Source of the DNA: Tubulanus polymorphus
Lineage: Eukaryota > Nemertea > Palaeonemertea > Tubulaniformes > Tubulanidae
Assembly (NCBI RefSeq): GCF_964204645.1
Contig: NW_027437472.1
Span: 1 to 64,000 of the forward strand
Length of the DNA: 64,000 nucleotides
Direction: 5' to 3'
Position 1 is the first letter of the stretch. Each line of letters starts with the position of its first letter. This document shows, piece after piece, positions 38,740 through 50,600 of the stretch. The notes under the pieces are model-generated. The model did no database searches. It saw only the letters and a list, made by a program, of their open reading frames with translations, and had not been told where the DNA came from. A program made the position numbers and the translations under genes.

Positions 38740-41100
38740 CATTTCAGGACTCCCAAGAAGTTGAAGAAAAAGATGCTAGAAGGCGACTACAGAAGATGCC
38801 GAAAAAAATACTGAACTCGGCAATCTTGAAAGTTTAGTTGATACCCATGTAAATTAGGATTAATGATGAAGAAATGTGTGACTACAAAATATTTTTCTTT
38901 TTCTCAATTTCAGCTTCGACGAAACCCAAGAAGACAAAGAAGTACTTCGATTTTGAAAAAAGATTAAGTAAAATCGATCGACGATCACACAACTATATCT
39001 GTACTTCGATTTCGAAAAAAAGAATTAGACAAAATTATCTTCCACCTTGTAAACTTTTGGACTACATGAAAAAAAAGACCAAATATTGTAAAATTATCGA
39101 AAAAAAAATTATGTAAAATCGACCGACGATCACACAACTATATCTGTACTTCGATTCCCGCCTGTTTCGCTCCTGGCAGGTGTGTCACGATCGTAAGGGA
39201 CACCAACTCAAAAAGTCGAACGAGAGCTCATCAACTAAGATCTGCCGATTAGAGAACAGTGCACAGAAGGGGCCAATTTGGATGAAACTCAACCAACCAA
39301 CTTAGGAGATCCTCCGATAATGAACCCAGCCATCATAAAAGGTGATTTGATATTTGATACGAACTTAGAACATTTTAACCGATACTGAACCCAGCAAACT
39401 TGAAATTTTAGTTGATTTTTGGGGAATCGTAGGTTTGCCTATGCAAATGGTCTGGAGAAGCAGTTTTCATTGAAAATTAATAGAGTACCGGTGTGTCAAC
39501 AAGGCACAAACATTGGCTGTTGAACCAATAGTGTTGATTTATAAAAACCCTGCTTTTTAGCACTGAGTAATGGCACGTTTTCATATATGAGAATTTGCAT
39601 ATTTGGAATTGAAATATATAAAAGTTCAATCCTTCGTGGAAGTGTTGCCGTTTTTTGTGCGACTCATCTCGATGTACTTTTCGACCTACGGGTCCTCACT
39701 TTATAAACCCCCTAAATTTTCTCGCTTCTATTTATCTGAGTTGACCTCATCACCTGAGCTACATTGAATGTGATTGGCTGTTTGTTGGATATACGGGGAA
39801 TTCCGGGAACTTCTGATGTAATTGGGAAAGCCCATTGGGAAAACCCAATGTGGAACCCAAAACAAAATGGCGAGCATTTCATTCCACTAGATATCGTATG
39901 TTCACTTATAATTTGTTCGGTGTTACGAATATAACCGAGTAGGCTATTCTAGGTATATTATCTATGGAAATTATTATGATAAATTCTAAATGAAATATTT
40001 TGTCATTACAGGATATCTTCTTTTAATCATTGCAGCTAAATTTCAACTATAAGAAAAAAACCCAGCTTGAGATCGACTACTCATCCAAAATCTACAAACT
40101 GGAACAGAGCACAGATGAGGCCAACTAGAATCCAACTTATTTACCAACAAACTTAAGATGATCCACGCCGATAATGACCCAAGCAATCATAAAAGGTAAC
40201 TTGATATACATGAAATTATTTCGATAAATTCTAAATGAATTATTTTGTCATTACAGGATGTCTTCTTTTAATCATTGCAGCTAAATTTCAACTATGAGAA
40301 AAACCCAGTTTGAGATCAACTACTCATCCAAAATCGACCAACTGGAACAGCGCACAGATGAGGCCAACTAGAATCCAACTTATCATCCAACAAACTTAAG
40401 ATGATCCACGCCTATAACGAACCAAGCAATCATTAAAATGAAATTATTTCGATAAATTCTAAATGAAATATTTTGTCATTACAGGATATCTTCTTTGCTA
40501 AATTTCAACTATAAGAAAAACCCAGCTTGAGATCAACTACTCGTCCAAAATCGACCAACTGGAACAGTGCACAGATGAGGCCAACTAACTAACAAACTAA
40601 TAGGATAATCGCCGATAACCAAGCAATCATAAAAGGTAACTTGATATACATGAAATTATTTTGATAAATTCTAAATGAAATATTTTTTCATTACAGGATA
40701 TCTTTGTTCATTTCTGCTAAATCCTATCTGTATGAAACTGCCCAGCTTTAAATCAACGACTCATCAAATATCTACAGATAAGCTCCACCCACTGAACAAT
40801 TCAAGCTTGAATCGAATGCATCAACCAATTGCATCAACCAATTGTTCTAACCGATACTGAATCCAGCAAACTTGAAATGTAAGGTGATTTTTTATGGAAA
40901 TTATTATGATAAATTCTAAATGAAATATTTTGTCATTACAGGATATCTTCTTTTAATCATTGCAGCTGAATTTTAACTATAAGAAAAAGCCCAGCTTGAG
41001 ATCAACTACTCGTCCAAAATCTTCAAACTGGAACGGTGCACAGAAAAGGCCAGAACTGAACCCAGCAATCTTTAAAGGTTAGTTGATATACATGAAATTA
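38740..41100 (+). repeat. Array of exon-like units with conserved splice signals
   Basis: At least five units of about 210-245 bp start at 40,012, 40,257, 40,485, 40,697 and 40,942, each after TTCATTACAG or TGTCATTACAG. They carry GATATCTTC, then CTAAATTTCAACTATAAG, CCCAGCTTGAGATCAACTAC, ATCCAAAATC, AACTGGAACAG, GCACAGATGAGGCCAACTA and CAATCATAAAAGGTAACTTG, which ends in a donor-like GGTAACT. The spacer GATAAATTCTAAATGAAATA is conserved too. More diverged units lie at 38,749, 38,914 and 39,120-39,420 (GAACCCAGCCATCATAAAAG then GTGATTTG). Stops interrupt every frame, so a protein is unlikely. The regular acceptor-exon-donor layout suggests a non-coding transcript whose exon was multiplied, or a satellite-like repeat. 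Confidence 0.65.
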
Positions 41101-41179
41101 CCTGTATATAGAAATTTCAGTCCTCATATGAATATCATTTCATAAGTGGCTATCATCAAAATCTATTAACCGGTCCACA

Positions 41180-44100
41180 TGGCTGAACTTTTATCTTCAC
41201 TAGTCTTAAACAATGATGAACTAGTCCCTACTACTGCAATTTATTATTGGGGTTTAAATCAGCAATTGACGTCAATGAATTCTACTTTGTGAAAAACACG
41301 TAAATTATGAGAAATCTGCTCTGAAATGTTTTGCTTTCTTCACTTTGTTTCAGCCATACTACATCTCGGAAAAATTGGCCTGAAGAAGACACTCACAAGT
41401 AGATGAATACTGATCGACCCATTTGCTGATGAAAACTGCAGAAGCCCAGATGAAAAGTTGAGGAACCAGCAACGGATTTATCACTCAATGATGGATTCTT
41501 CTACAATAGGCGGTTGATTTCTATAAAACATTAAATATCAGGTGCAGCAGAGACAATAGTGAATCTTATAAACACTGATTCAAGCGACAAAGCTAATGGA
41601 TTATCTCATAAACACTGATTCAGGATAAACACTGTTTTAAAAGCAGCAAAGACTATACTATCTTATTAGGAGCAGCATAGATAATAGTGCATGTTAAACA
41701 CTGAAATGCAGGAGCGGCGAGACAATGGCGGACTTCTGTAGTAATGTATTGATTTTTTTGCTTACCACCTTTTTCAAACCAGTCTGATTGATGATATAGT
41801 GTTTTCAAGGAAACTATTTGATAATGTTTATGCAATGTGAGAGTCGAATAAAAGCTAAGCTCCATTAATTCAAGATATTGGTCTTCGATCGATGGTTGAT
41901 AGATAAGTCAAGTTAAGTTAGTCACTAGGGGTAAATGGTCGTGTTGAGTGCCTAGTTTTGACATGTAGGTCGGTTGAGTTAACTCCTAAACTGAGATATA
42001 GTTTCAACATGAATTATGAGTTTAATCTTCCAACTTACCATAGTTAATCATAGTCAACTGTGGCTATTTGTCCGTGTAGATATCACATAGTTAGGAAACA
42101 TAGAACATAACATTAGGCCAGTGTTGATGTACAACTCTTAACTATTTGCTGAATTGTAGATGTACAAATTTGATGGCATTGATATTTTTGAAGGTAACCA
42201 TTTTGAAAAATATGAAACGAATCGTAGATTTCGATTTAAGCCTCCATCAATCTGTTTGATGATCATATCTACGTACTTGAAAACTAAAGCTTTATCTGAA
42301 AGGAGACCATTATTTACATTTGAGAGGTAAAGCTAGGAATAACAAGGCATAAAGTTATAGCTAGGACCAATTTTTAACGTTTTAACATTGTTTATAGCTG
42401 TTTGAACTTCTTTTATTGTAATGGGTAAATCTATATCACGAGATGGCTCTCGTGAATAATCACTTAGCTTCAAATCGGGTGTATAATGATTAAGGAGTGG
42501 CAGTGAATCAGTAGCGCTTTCTTAAAATGGGCCCAGAACTTTACAGTGAAAAAATACCTGTAGTTGTAAATAGAGGAGTATAAATAGTACATAACTACAA
42601 ACTACAAGTACATAAATTAAGTCTAAAAAATAAAAAAACCAATAAATAATAAATAGAATAAACAACAATACAAGCAAACATACAAACAAACAACAAATTT
42701 ATATTCTATTTACATGAAAAGGCATTTTTTCAAATATTTATCAACAAGGTTCTTCATTTATCGAACAACCTTCCCTAAGTATAGCGAAAACCCGAGATCT
42801 TTTCTGTTTCAAAGCATCTAGCAACTCAGTTATTGTAATGAACAAAACAAATAACCATTAACCTTAACTAAATCGAAAACATTTAAAAAAATAACTGATA
42901 TGATAGAATGCTTTGAATAACTGTGATGAAAGATCGACCCGTCCTTTCAACTAGCCGCGCTCAATCACTGCTGTGACTGTACATGGGTAAACTTACTATC
43001 TAAAATCTGGTACATACATTTTGCTTTTTAGAAAGAATTTAAAACAGCTATAAACTTAAGTTATTGATGTTATTGATTAGTTACCGATTGTATAATTATG
43101 TTGAAGCTGCCAGGAAAAACGTCAGAATACTTAGTATGTAATGTCAAGGTGTTTGGAAATCTTTGAGACAAGGCAAAGTTGGCAAAATTCTAGTTTTCTA
43201 GTGAAATTAATGATTAATTGATACTAAGAGTTCCAGAGTGAATCTGAGTTTCTCATCTCTAGTTTTAATGCTTTTATGTTGGAGACTGTTATTGTAACAC
43301 AGTTCGCGTGTTTGTAAATTAGGAACTTGCATGACGATTCCTCGGTTAAGATATTATTGTTGCGTGAATAAAACGATGTACATTTTCATCATTCATGTTA
43401 AAACTTTTCAGTTGTTAAGTTTTATAGCAAAAATTTCACTTTGGTGCTTTTCAGTGGTTCATAAAATACTGATCGAATAGCGAGAGCATAGAATAATTGT
43501 CCTTAGACTAAGACTTATTAATTGATACCAAGATTTCCAGAGTGAATCTGAGTGTCTCATCTCTAGTTTTAATGCTTTTATGCTGGAGACTGTTATTGTA
43601 ACACAGTTTGCATGTTTGGAAATTAGGAACTTGCATGATGATTCCTCAATTAAGATATCAGTGTTGTGTGAATAAAACGATGTACATTTTCATCATTGTG
43701 TTGAAACATTTCAGTTGGTAAGTTTTATAGCAACAATTCCACTGTGGTGCTTTTCAGTGGTTCATAAAATACTGATTTAATTAAGGGCCTGTCGAAAATA
43801 GCAGCAGTTTCTTTGAGGATACAGTGCTTATTGGTCAATTGTCCTAGCTTTGTTTTGATTATCAGTTTAACCGCGTCTGTGTGGGGCCTGTAATATCTGG
43901 ACAAGAAGAATTTCTGATCTTTATATAGAGTTGTATTCATATCTACTATCAAGTTGAATAAAACAATTAAGAAGTTACTGCAGCTTCGTCAATCAAACCA
44001 TATTTATTTGAAAATACTTGATTTATCTTAAATTTTCACGAAGAAAAACCTTTATAATAGTTTGCTGGGTTTGATCTGAGGAATAAATGCCACTTGACCT

Positions 44101-45170
44101 TGGGGCAAGCATATTTGTAATATCACTTGCCCCCTCAAAAATCAAATTGCTCTACATGAATAGTCCGATTGTGACACAATAATCCCTTGCATCGAGTGGG
44201 ATAGAAGCTTTGAGACATAGAATTCCACAAGCCCGGTGGATGAGTGATTATGATAACCTTCATGCCCTAATGAAAATATACTTGTCCCGGGCAATTTGAC
44301 TAGTGTTTAAATCAGACCCTGCTTTGTTTCAAATGTAAAATTTGTGAAAAAGTAGTTGATAATGTTTGAAGAAATCTCGTAAAGACGAGGAAAATTTGGC
44401 AATGTTTTTAGTTTTCTAGTGATAACTAAGATTAATAAGTTAACCTTACGCTTTCCATGTTTTTTCTTGATAATTAAGATGTCCTCAATCTCGATGTCAT
44501 TTGAAAAGTTGACGATGATAGATTCATATTTCATGAAATATAACAAAGTGTCGGTTATATTGACCTCATGAATTGTCAAATTCATAATCTTAGACTTTCA
44601 GACTAGTCCTTTTTTCGGTGTTTTATGGATCAAAGTTTACAACTCTTTGTGTATTTTTGTTATTTTTCCATTGATGCAAATTGTATGAATCAGCTGTAGT
44701 GGAAATGGATCATATACAAAGACTTATAAATACCTTACATGTAACTTTTGTGATTTTAAAGTTAGTACAATATCATACATAGTAAGAGAAATAGAATTGC
44801 TATTAAAATTTGAGAAAATAAGCTATAAGTTAATAATTTGATATATGAAAATAAAATGATGTAAAGAATGTAAATCAGATTGGTTAATCCTACACTTTCC
44901 AGAGTATTTGGCCAGGTTTATATCTGATTTTAGTGCAGGGAGCCATGGACTCTCACAGTTAAGAGTCCATGGTTGTGGGCCATAGACGTTTCTGTTTTAG
45001 AGTCTATGGTTGGACCTTCGAGCAATTATCTATTTAAGATAATTGCTCGTAGGTTGGACCATGGATGTATAAACTATAGTTTATTGTTTATACGACCACG
45101 ATTGGATCGTTTTTTAAATCAGTCCACGTGTTTGAGGAACTTACATTATAATTCCTCGAGCACACCTGGC
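41180..45170. repeat. Dispersed non-coding block, copy 2 (partner 19,200-22,262)
   Basis: This is collinear with copy 1 but longer. The offset is about 21,920-21,990 bp up to 43,240 and 22,221 bp from 43,520 to 44,150, because a segment of about 295 bp (about 43,220-43,500, then 43,515-43,790) is tandemly repeated here: both parts contain CAGAGTGAATCTGAG, GGAGACTGTTATTGTAACAC and GAATAAAACGATGTACATTT. From about 44,150 to 45,060 it carries extra sequence before rejoining copy 1 at GTCCACGTGTTTGAGGA (45,121 versus 22,197). It lies directly after the exon-like array, which copy 1 lacks. No coding frame is shared. Confidence 0.75.
44943..45093. repeat. Chain of four consecutive hairpins
   Basis: Four inverted repeats follow one another in 150 bp: CCATGGACTCT/AGAGTCCATGG (44,943-44,972), CCATAGAC/GTCTATGG (44,980-45,009), CGAGCAATTATCT/AGATAATTGCTCG (45,019-45,049) and GTATAAAC/GTTTATAC (45,067-45,093). 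The last is also present in copy 1 (about 22,139-22,165, GTATAAACT...AGTTTATAC). Further on, a conserved small stem (GAGGAACTT...TTCCTC) recurs in both blocks. Confidence 0.6.
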
Positions 45171-45372
45171 TTGCATTCCGGGGATGCCTGGGTTCGAATT
45201 CTAGCGATAATGTGAAAATCGTGGCAGTTAGAACGACAGTCCCGACTAATTGGAAACGAGGTAAATATTTTCGATTATTAAATATAAACCTATTGTTTCA
45301 TATACATTTTTATTTCCTCCTTTCTTTGAGGAATTAATCAACACGTGATTGTGGTGCAATATCAAGAAAGTT

Positions 45373-46005
45373 CTAGGACACATCTCCTGAGCAGACTTTG
45401 GAGAATGTATCACAAAAACCCCGAGCCACTCTCTCTTCTCCATCTTGCTCTTCAGCTACAGCCTTCGCCCAGACTGACGCCATTATCGCAATAATCGGTA
45501 AAACCAATTTTACAAGTCCACCTACAAGTAAAATTAACACGTACACGAGACGGTATGGCAACGTGCAAACGTTACATCTAATTCCATATTTCCGGTTTCC
45601 AAAATGTTTCCATCCTCGAAATATAACAATTTGATCAGTACCATATTTTCTTAAATCAATGAAAAATTACCTAATGACGACCGAGTTAAACACAATTTCT
45701 TCGAGATTCTTAAATGCATCGTGTTCTTTGAATCATATATACATATCCCTGTATATTCACCCGACTTAAAAGAGGACATCGCATTTGACGTGCGGTTATA
45801 TATTTGAAATCCTTGACCTGTCGCGAAGTAATTTCGGGGATGGTTTCGAAGTCGCGCAGAGATACACACAGAACAAGGATCATCTACTTTCTGATTGTTA
45901 GGAATTTTTTACAATCTGTGAAACCAGAGATCTAGTGGGGAGAATATTATGTCTTCCAGAAAAGTAAAATCAAAAAGAGTAATTAGTCCATACTTACCTA
46001 TCATT
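45373..46005 (-). CDS. Small secreted two-cysteine peptide precursor, 51 aa, 2 coding exons
   Basis: The minus-strand coding exons 46005-45999 (ATGATAG, then donor GTAAGT) and 45521-45373 join in phase to give a 51-aa product and a TAG stop. Residues 1-23 (MIGGLVKLVLPIIAIMASVW then AKA) are a good signal peptide with an A-x-A cleavage site. The remaining 28 residues are acidic (VAEEQDGEERVAR), then GFCDTFSKVCSGDVS with one probable disulfide across six residues. R-36 could be a monobasic processing site; there is no amidation glycine. An acceptor at about 46,037 marks the 5' edge of the start-codon exon, and AATAAA on the minus strand at 45,309-45,314 follows the stop by about 60 nt. I do not recognise the family; it could be a peptide hormone, defence peptide or other secreted factor. 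The gene model is good for so small an ORF; expression is unproven. Confidence 0.6.
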
Positions 46006-46944
46006 TTGCTTGAATAAACGAAAACAGACAAATTTTCTGCACGGATAAAACCAATTTTCAGCGTCTGCAATGATTCAAAACAACATGTACATTATAATGC
46101 TAATATTCTTGTATTTCCTACAATCTGTTGGATAAAATAATCTCTGAAATATATCTAAAGGATTGTGAATGTGGATATCGCCTTGTCAATAGGTATGTAA
46201 TTATCTAAGACTCTCTCTTCAGGTGATTGCTTGGACAGAAATGTATTGAACTGTCCTTTGAATGTTCTTCTTCTTTTGTTTGTATGCTTATGTTTAAATC
46301 ATTATTGATGCGATTAAAATAAATTCGTTCAATGCTGCGATAAAGTCAATACCACGGAGGGGCTGGAGCAGAGAAGTCCACACGATGGATGCAAATGTTC
46401 CAGAATCACACGTCCACCAAATGTACACACAACCAAATTGTAAACCACCATCAGATTATTAGATTCTACATTACTACTCACTCTATAACCGCCACACTTA
46501 CCTTTATGGTTAGTTTTCTCCTCTAATACGCGTTGCTCGCTTTGCAGATTCCATCAATATGAGGCATTTTATGCGAAAATTCGTCAATATGAAGTAAGCA
46601 TCAGGAGTGAATACTGTTTGTTCACCTATTCACGAGAGTGATTCATGGGGTTACAAATTTCAGTTTTGCGGAGGTCCAGTAGAGACAGGTGGTGAAATAA
46701 AACTCGTTCAGTAAATACTATCTATTTTTTCACTCCTCCAACGCGTTCGTTTTGTTTGACTATTTTGCTCCTCGATGAAAATCATCAATATTCACTGTCA
46801 CTTGGGCGACAGGTGATTTTTCTATTGTTCAGGCATTCGCAGCAATACTAGATTTCTGTCGGTGTAGTTTTAAGTTAAGAATATAGGATGGACAGTGTAC
46901 TGCAGGAAAAGAAGATTAATTTTGAAACTACTGTTTGAAACCAG

Positions 46945-47194
46945 GGGCTGGAATATCCGCACTGGGAGTAATAAATCATATCTTATTCAAACTTGATTAT
47001 TTGATCATCGCAGTGGCGGATTACCAGTTTTACGACGTAGAAAAAACACGTCAATTCATTAGAAAAATGGGACCTGCTTTAATATGTTTACGGCTCGACA
47101 CTGCTTTTGTAACGGTGATTCATCAAAACACGGATGGAGTAGGTCTCAAGGATAGTCTACGGATGGTATCGGACAAAGCAGCAAAGCTATTTAG
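46945..47194 (+). CDS. Isolated coding-like exon, unknown family
   Basis: An 82-codon open stretch is bounded by an acceptor-like AAACCAG and a strong donor (TTTAG followed by GTAAGG). It enters in phase 2 and leaves with two bases of a codon. The sequence has coding character (AGISALGVINHILFKLDYLI, then IAVADYQFYDVEKTRQFIRK, then RLDTAFVTVIHQNTDGVGLK). I do not recognise the family. No partner exon in a matching phase was found: a small exon-like segment at 46,548-46,593 has good splice borders but the wrong phase, and the next 3' sequence is occupied by gene A on the other strand. It may be an orphan exon of a lost gene, or part of a gene with distant exons. Confidence 0.35.
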
Positions 47195-47605
47195 GTAAGG
47201 AAGACTATGCACTATGCACCGAAAATAGTGTGGAAAAAGATGATATATGATGTAATAATAAATATTATGACGTAATGATAATAATCACGAAAATACCATC
47301 AGGGCTTTCTGCGAAGTAACAAAAAACCCTAATAATAAGGAAAACGCTTTTGAAGGGAAAAATGATTCCATCGATTGTTTACGCCATCGTTATCCCGAAA
47401 ATTACCACGGATTGCTCTAAAACGTGAATAAAAAAAGACGGTTAATAAAATCTGAAAATTGTAGAAATTCCACCAGCTTGTCGGATTATTGAGAGAAAAA
47501 AGTAACATTTTTAGATGAAACATTATTATATTTGATGTAATAGTCACATATATATGTAATGATTATTAATGCCGTAATCGATTGAATAGAGACTTCATCT
47601 CTGTC

Positions 47606-50600
47606 CTAGTTGATATACACGTACACATACGGGGATGGTCGACTCCAACCTTTCTTGCTCATTGCGGCTCCCTGTTGAAAAAGCAATACAATGCTAATAA
47701 CTTCAGTGAAAACAATTGGTGTTTTGTAACAAATAAATTATGAATTGTAGAAAATAACGTTATGGGCTGCTTGTGAATACTGACCTGGCATCCGTACCAG
47801 GTCGAAGGCTTAAGATCGTAGATCAATTTGTCCTTATTGGACGATTTGATATTCCAGGACGATTTGCTTGCCCTCAGTGGTTGAACATTTTCATCAGTAG
47901 TTTCACCGCACTGCGCCGCGTACTTTAAAACTTTGCCGCCTCCCTCTTGTTGGTCATATTCGACCAATAAGTGCGAACCAGATCGTGTTTTCAAACTCAC
48001 TTGTTTCAAGGTTATCGTAACTTGTAGACGAACTTGACAAAAAGATGTGAACATATTCAGATATTTTTAATTCGATTAATAAAGTTTCAACCAATTCCTC
48101 GGAGACTCACCTGCTTCGTCTGTCGTGAATTCTGTCTTCTTCGATTCTTGGCTTTTTCCAACTTCGTTCATCCAGGCGTAGCTCATCATATAAGTCGTGT
48201 ATGGTTTCAGGCCCTTTAGACTTATGAATGTGCGCATTGTGATGTTTTCTCGGGCCACCTCACCAGTGCTCTTCTCGTAAAGTTTGTAGTAGAATCCATC
48301 GAAGATACCATTTCTATTATTGCACGGTATGTTATAGAAGTTAACTCCAGCAGAAGTCTCTTTCCGGAACAATGTCACGGCAACCTTGTATGGAGTGACC
48401 TTCGGTGGTTTGGGGGAACCGACAGGATCTGTGAGTTTAGTAAAAGCCATAGAAAATTGGGTACTTTCTCACTACATAACTTTTGTAACAAGTTTGACTA
48501 TTCGTAATGTAAGGATAAATTGGAACACTGCATGTTATTTTTTGGAAGTTACCTGACTGCGACGTAGTTATCCGTTTAGTGACATATTGACGGCGTATTG
48601 CGCCTTCACCGAGCTGAACTGGTAGAATTCCCATATCATACGTAGAATGAGGCGACAACTCCACGAATTCCATGTCGGTGTTGTTGGTGGGGAAGGGGGA
48701 AATCTGCCATCCTTTACCTGACTGGATTGCTGGACAACCTATCCGTTGGCGTAACTTGTATTTACCATGGAATTCGAATTTCAGGTGTTTTAGTGGTCCC
48801 GGGATTTTCCATGTCACGTTGACACGACCGGAGGACGTATCCATTGCAGATATATCGGACACTAAACAAATAAGACGGGAATTCAATTATTCGATGGGTC
48901 GTTTTTCAGAGAGGTTTATGAGTTACCTGCTGAAGGCTAATAAAACAACAATTGCATTTCAGATTTAGATGTTTTCATTGTAAATGTGAAATGAAATGAA
49001 TTCACTGTACCTCCATCCCCGGCTATTACTTCAATACTATCGCCGAACACATATCTTTTATTGCCTTTATTTTTCACGCCCATTCTTATGCGATATCTGG
49101 TATACGGTTTCATATCAGGACGATTGGAAGTACTAAACATCGTCCATTCTGAATCTGGACTGTCTGCTAATTTATAGTAGAATGAATAGGAAGCCATGTA
49201 TTTATTATGGCAATTGAGTTCATCTTTGTCAAGTTTCTACAAGGAAAAAGTGAAAATGAATCTGCGCATTAGCATTCAGCTGGTTATAAGTATTGTGTCA
49301 CATCAATGCTTATATACGGGGCTAATACCACATAATACGGTGTGAGTCGATACATCTTTGAACTAGTTGCGCCCACTCCTTGAATCAAATGCGAGATACG
49401 AGGCCCAACCGCCGGTTCTGCAAAGAAGCGTAAATACTCCAAAGAATTATTTTTCAAAATTGGACTTTTGCACTTGTAAATGTGTCACTAAGATTATGAG
49501 CAAAACAGCAGCACGAAGTCTTGGCATGATTGGTGCAATAAAAATGACCTAATCAAAATTATAATTTCTTTTTAAGCAATACGTACCATCACAGCCAGTA
49601 TAAACTTTACTGATTCGGCTCAGCAATGAAGAAATTAAATTCGTCTCAAGCTTCTTTAATTTGACCGCAACTTCGTATCCAGTATTCGTTTCTAAACCGG
49701 TTATATTCTGCAATATCTTCCTTCCTTCTATTCGAAATGATGACGGTGCCGTTGTCCAGTCGATAGTGCCCAATTTTCTGTAAACCAGTATATACGCCAC
49801 TCTATTACGCGTCCTACCAGAATCTGGCGCTTTGGTGATGGAGTCTTCGTGCCACAAAACGGATACTTCGTGGCGTGATTTGACCTCAAATCTGAACCAA
49901 TAATCCGCTTTGAACGCTGAAAAGAAACATTTATTTCCAAAATCACGTCCGAAATAGTAAGGAGTTTTAGCATCACGAGTCTACATGCTTTTTTATTCTC
50001 AATAAATGTATCAATTTAATGCATAATTGAGGAAACTGGGAAACCTGAACCGAAGTATAATGATGAACATCTGATATACGTTTTTCACAGAATTTGCCAA
50101 CTCGGTCAGCATTACAGCCACCAGGACAGAATCCGGTTATGTAGTCGACTGCGTTGTTTGGTACGTTTTGGTTACATCGGGATCTCTCGATGCAGTTGAA
50201 CGATTCAGGATTTTTGCACATGTCTATATCTAAAAGTCCGATCACGAAGAATAGTAAAAATCGGCTACTCGGTAGACGTGCGCTATTTTATTTTCGAATA
50301 ATAGAACTAATGATTTGTAGTGTTCTTTTTTATTGCGGCTTTACTGGATAGCAAGTCCAGTTTGTTATTCATTATCAAATTGAGCCGTACCTATATACTT
50401 ATAACCGATAGCTTCGATATCTAGAACGTCTAAAATAGTGGGTTGAGGGTTTGTCACTTGAACGGTAATGTATCGGCCTACCATCGGGGTATCGCAATCA
50501 CTTCTCCAGCCACCTCTTAACGGATTGCGCATCAAATTCTTACAAATCGCATTTTCACCGACTGTTGAACTGTTACCAACACGCACCTCAATATTCCACT

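Noticed and set aside
38150-41100. CRISPR-like array
   Set aside because: Units are too long and diverged, lie in an animal genome, and have splice-like rather than repeat-spacer structure.
41183-41330. C/D-box snoRNA suggested by AATGATGA and CTGA words in the dispersed blocks
   Set aside because: Spacing between the boxes is too long and no terminal stem pairs them.
49367-49552. Plus-strand frames repeated over all FN3 gene copies
   Set aside because: They are antisense shadows of conserved minus-strand exons; their conservation follows from the exons.
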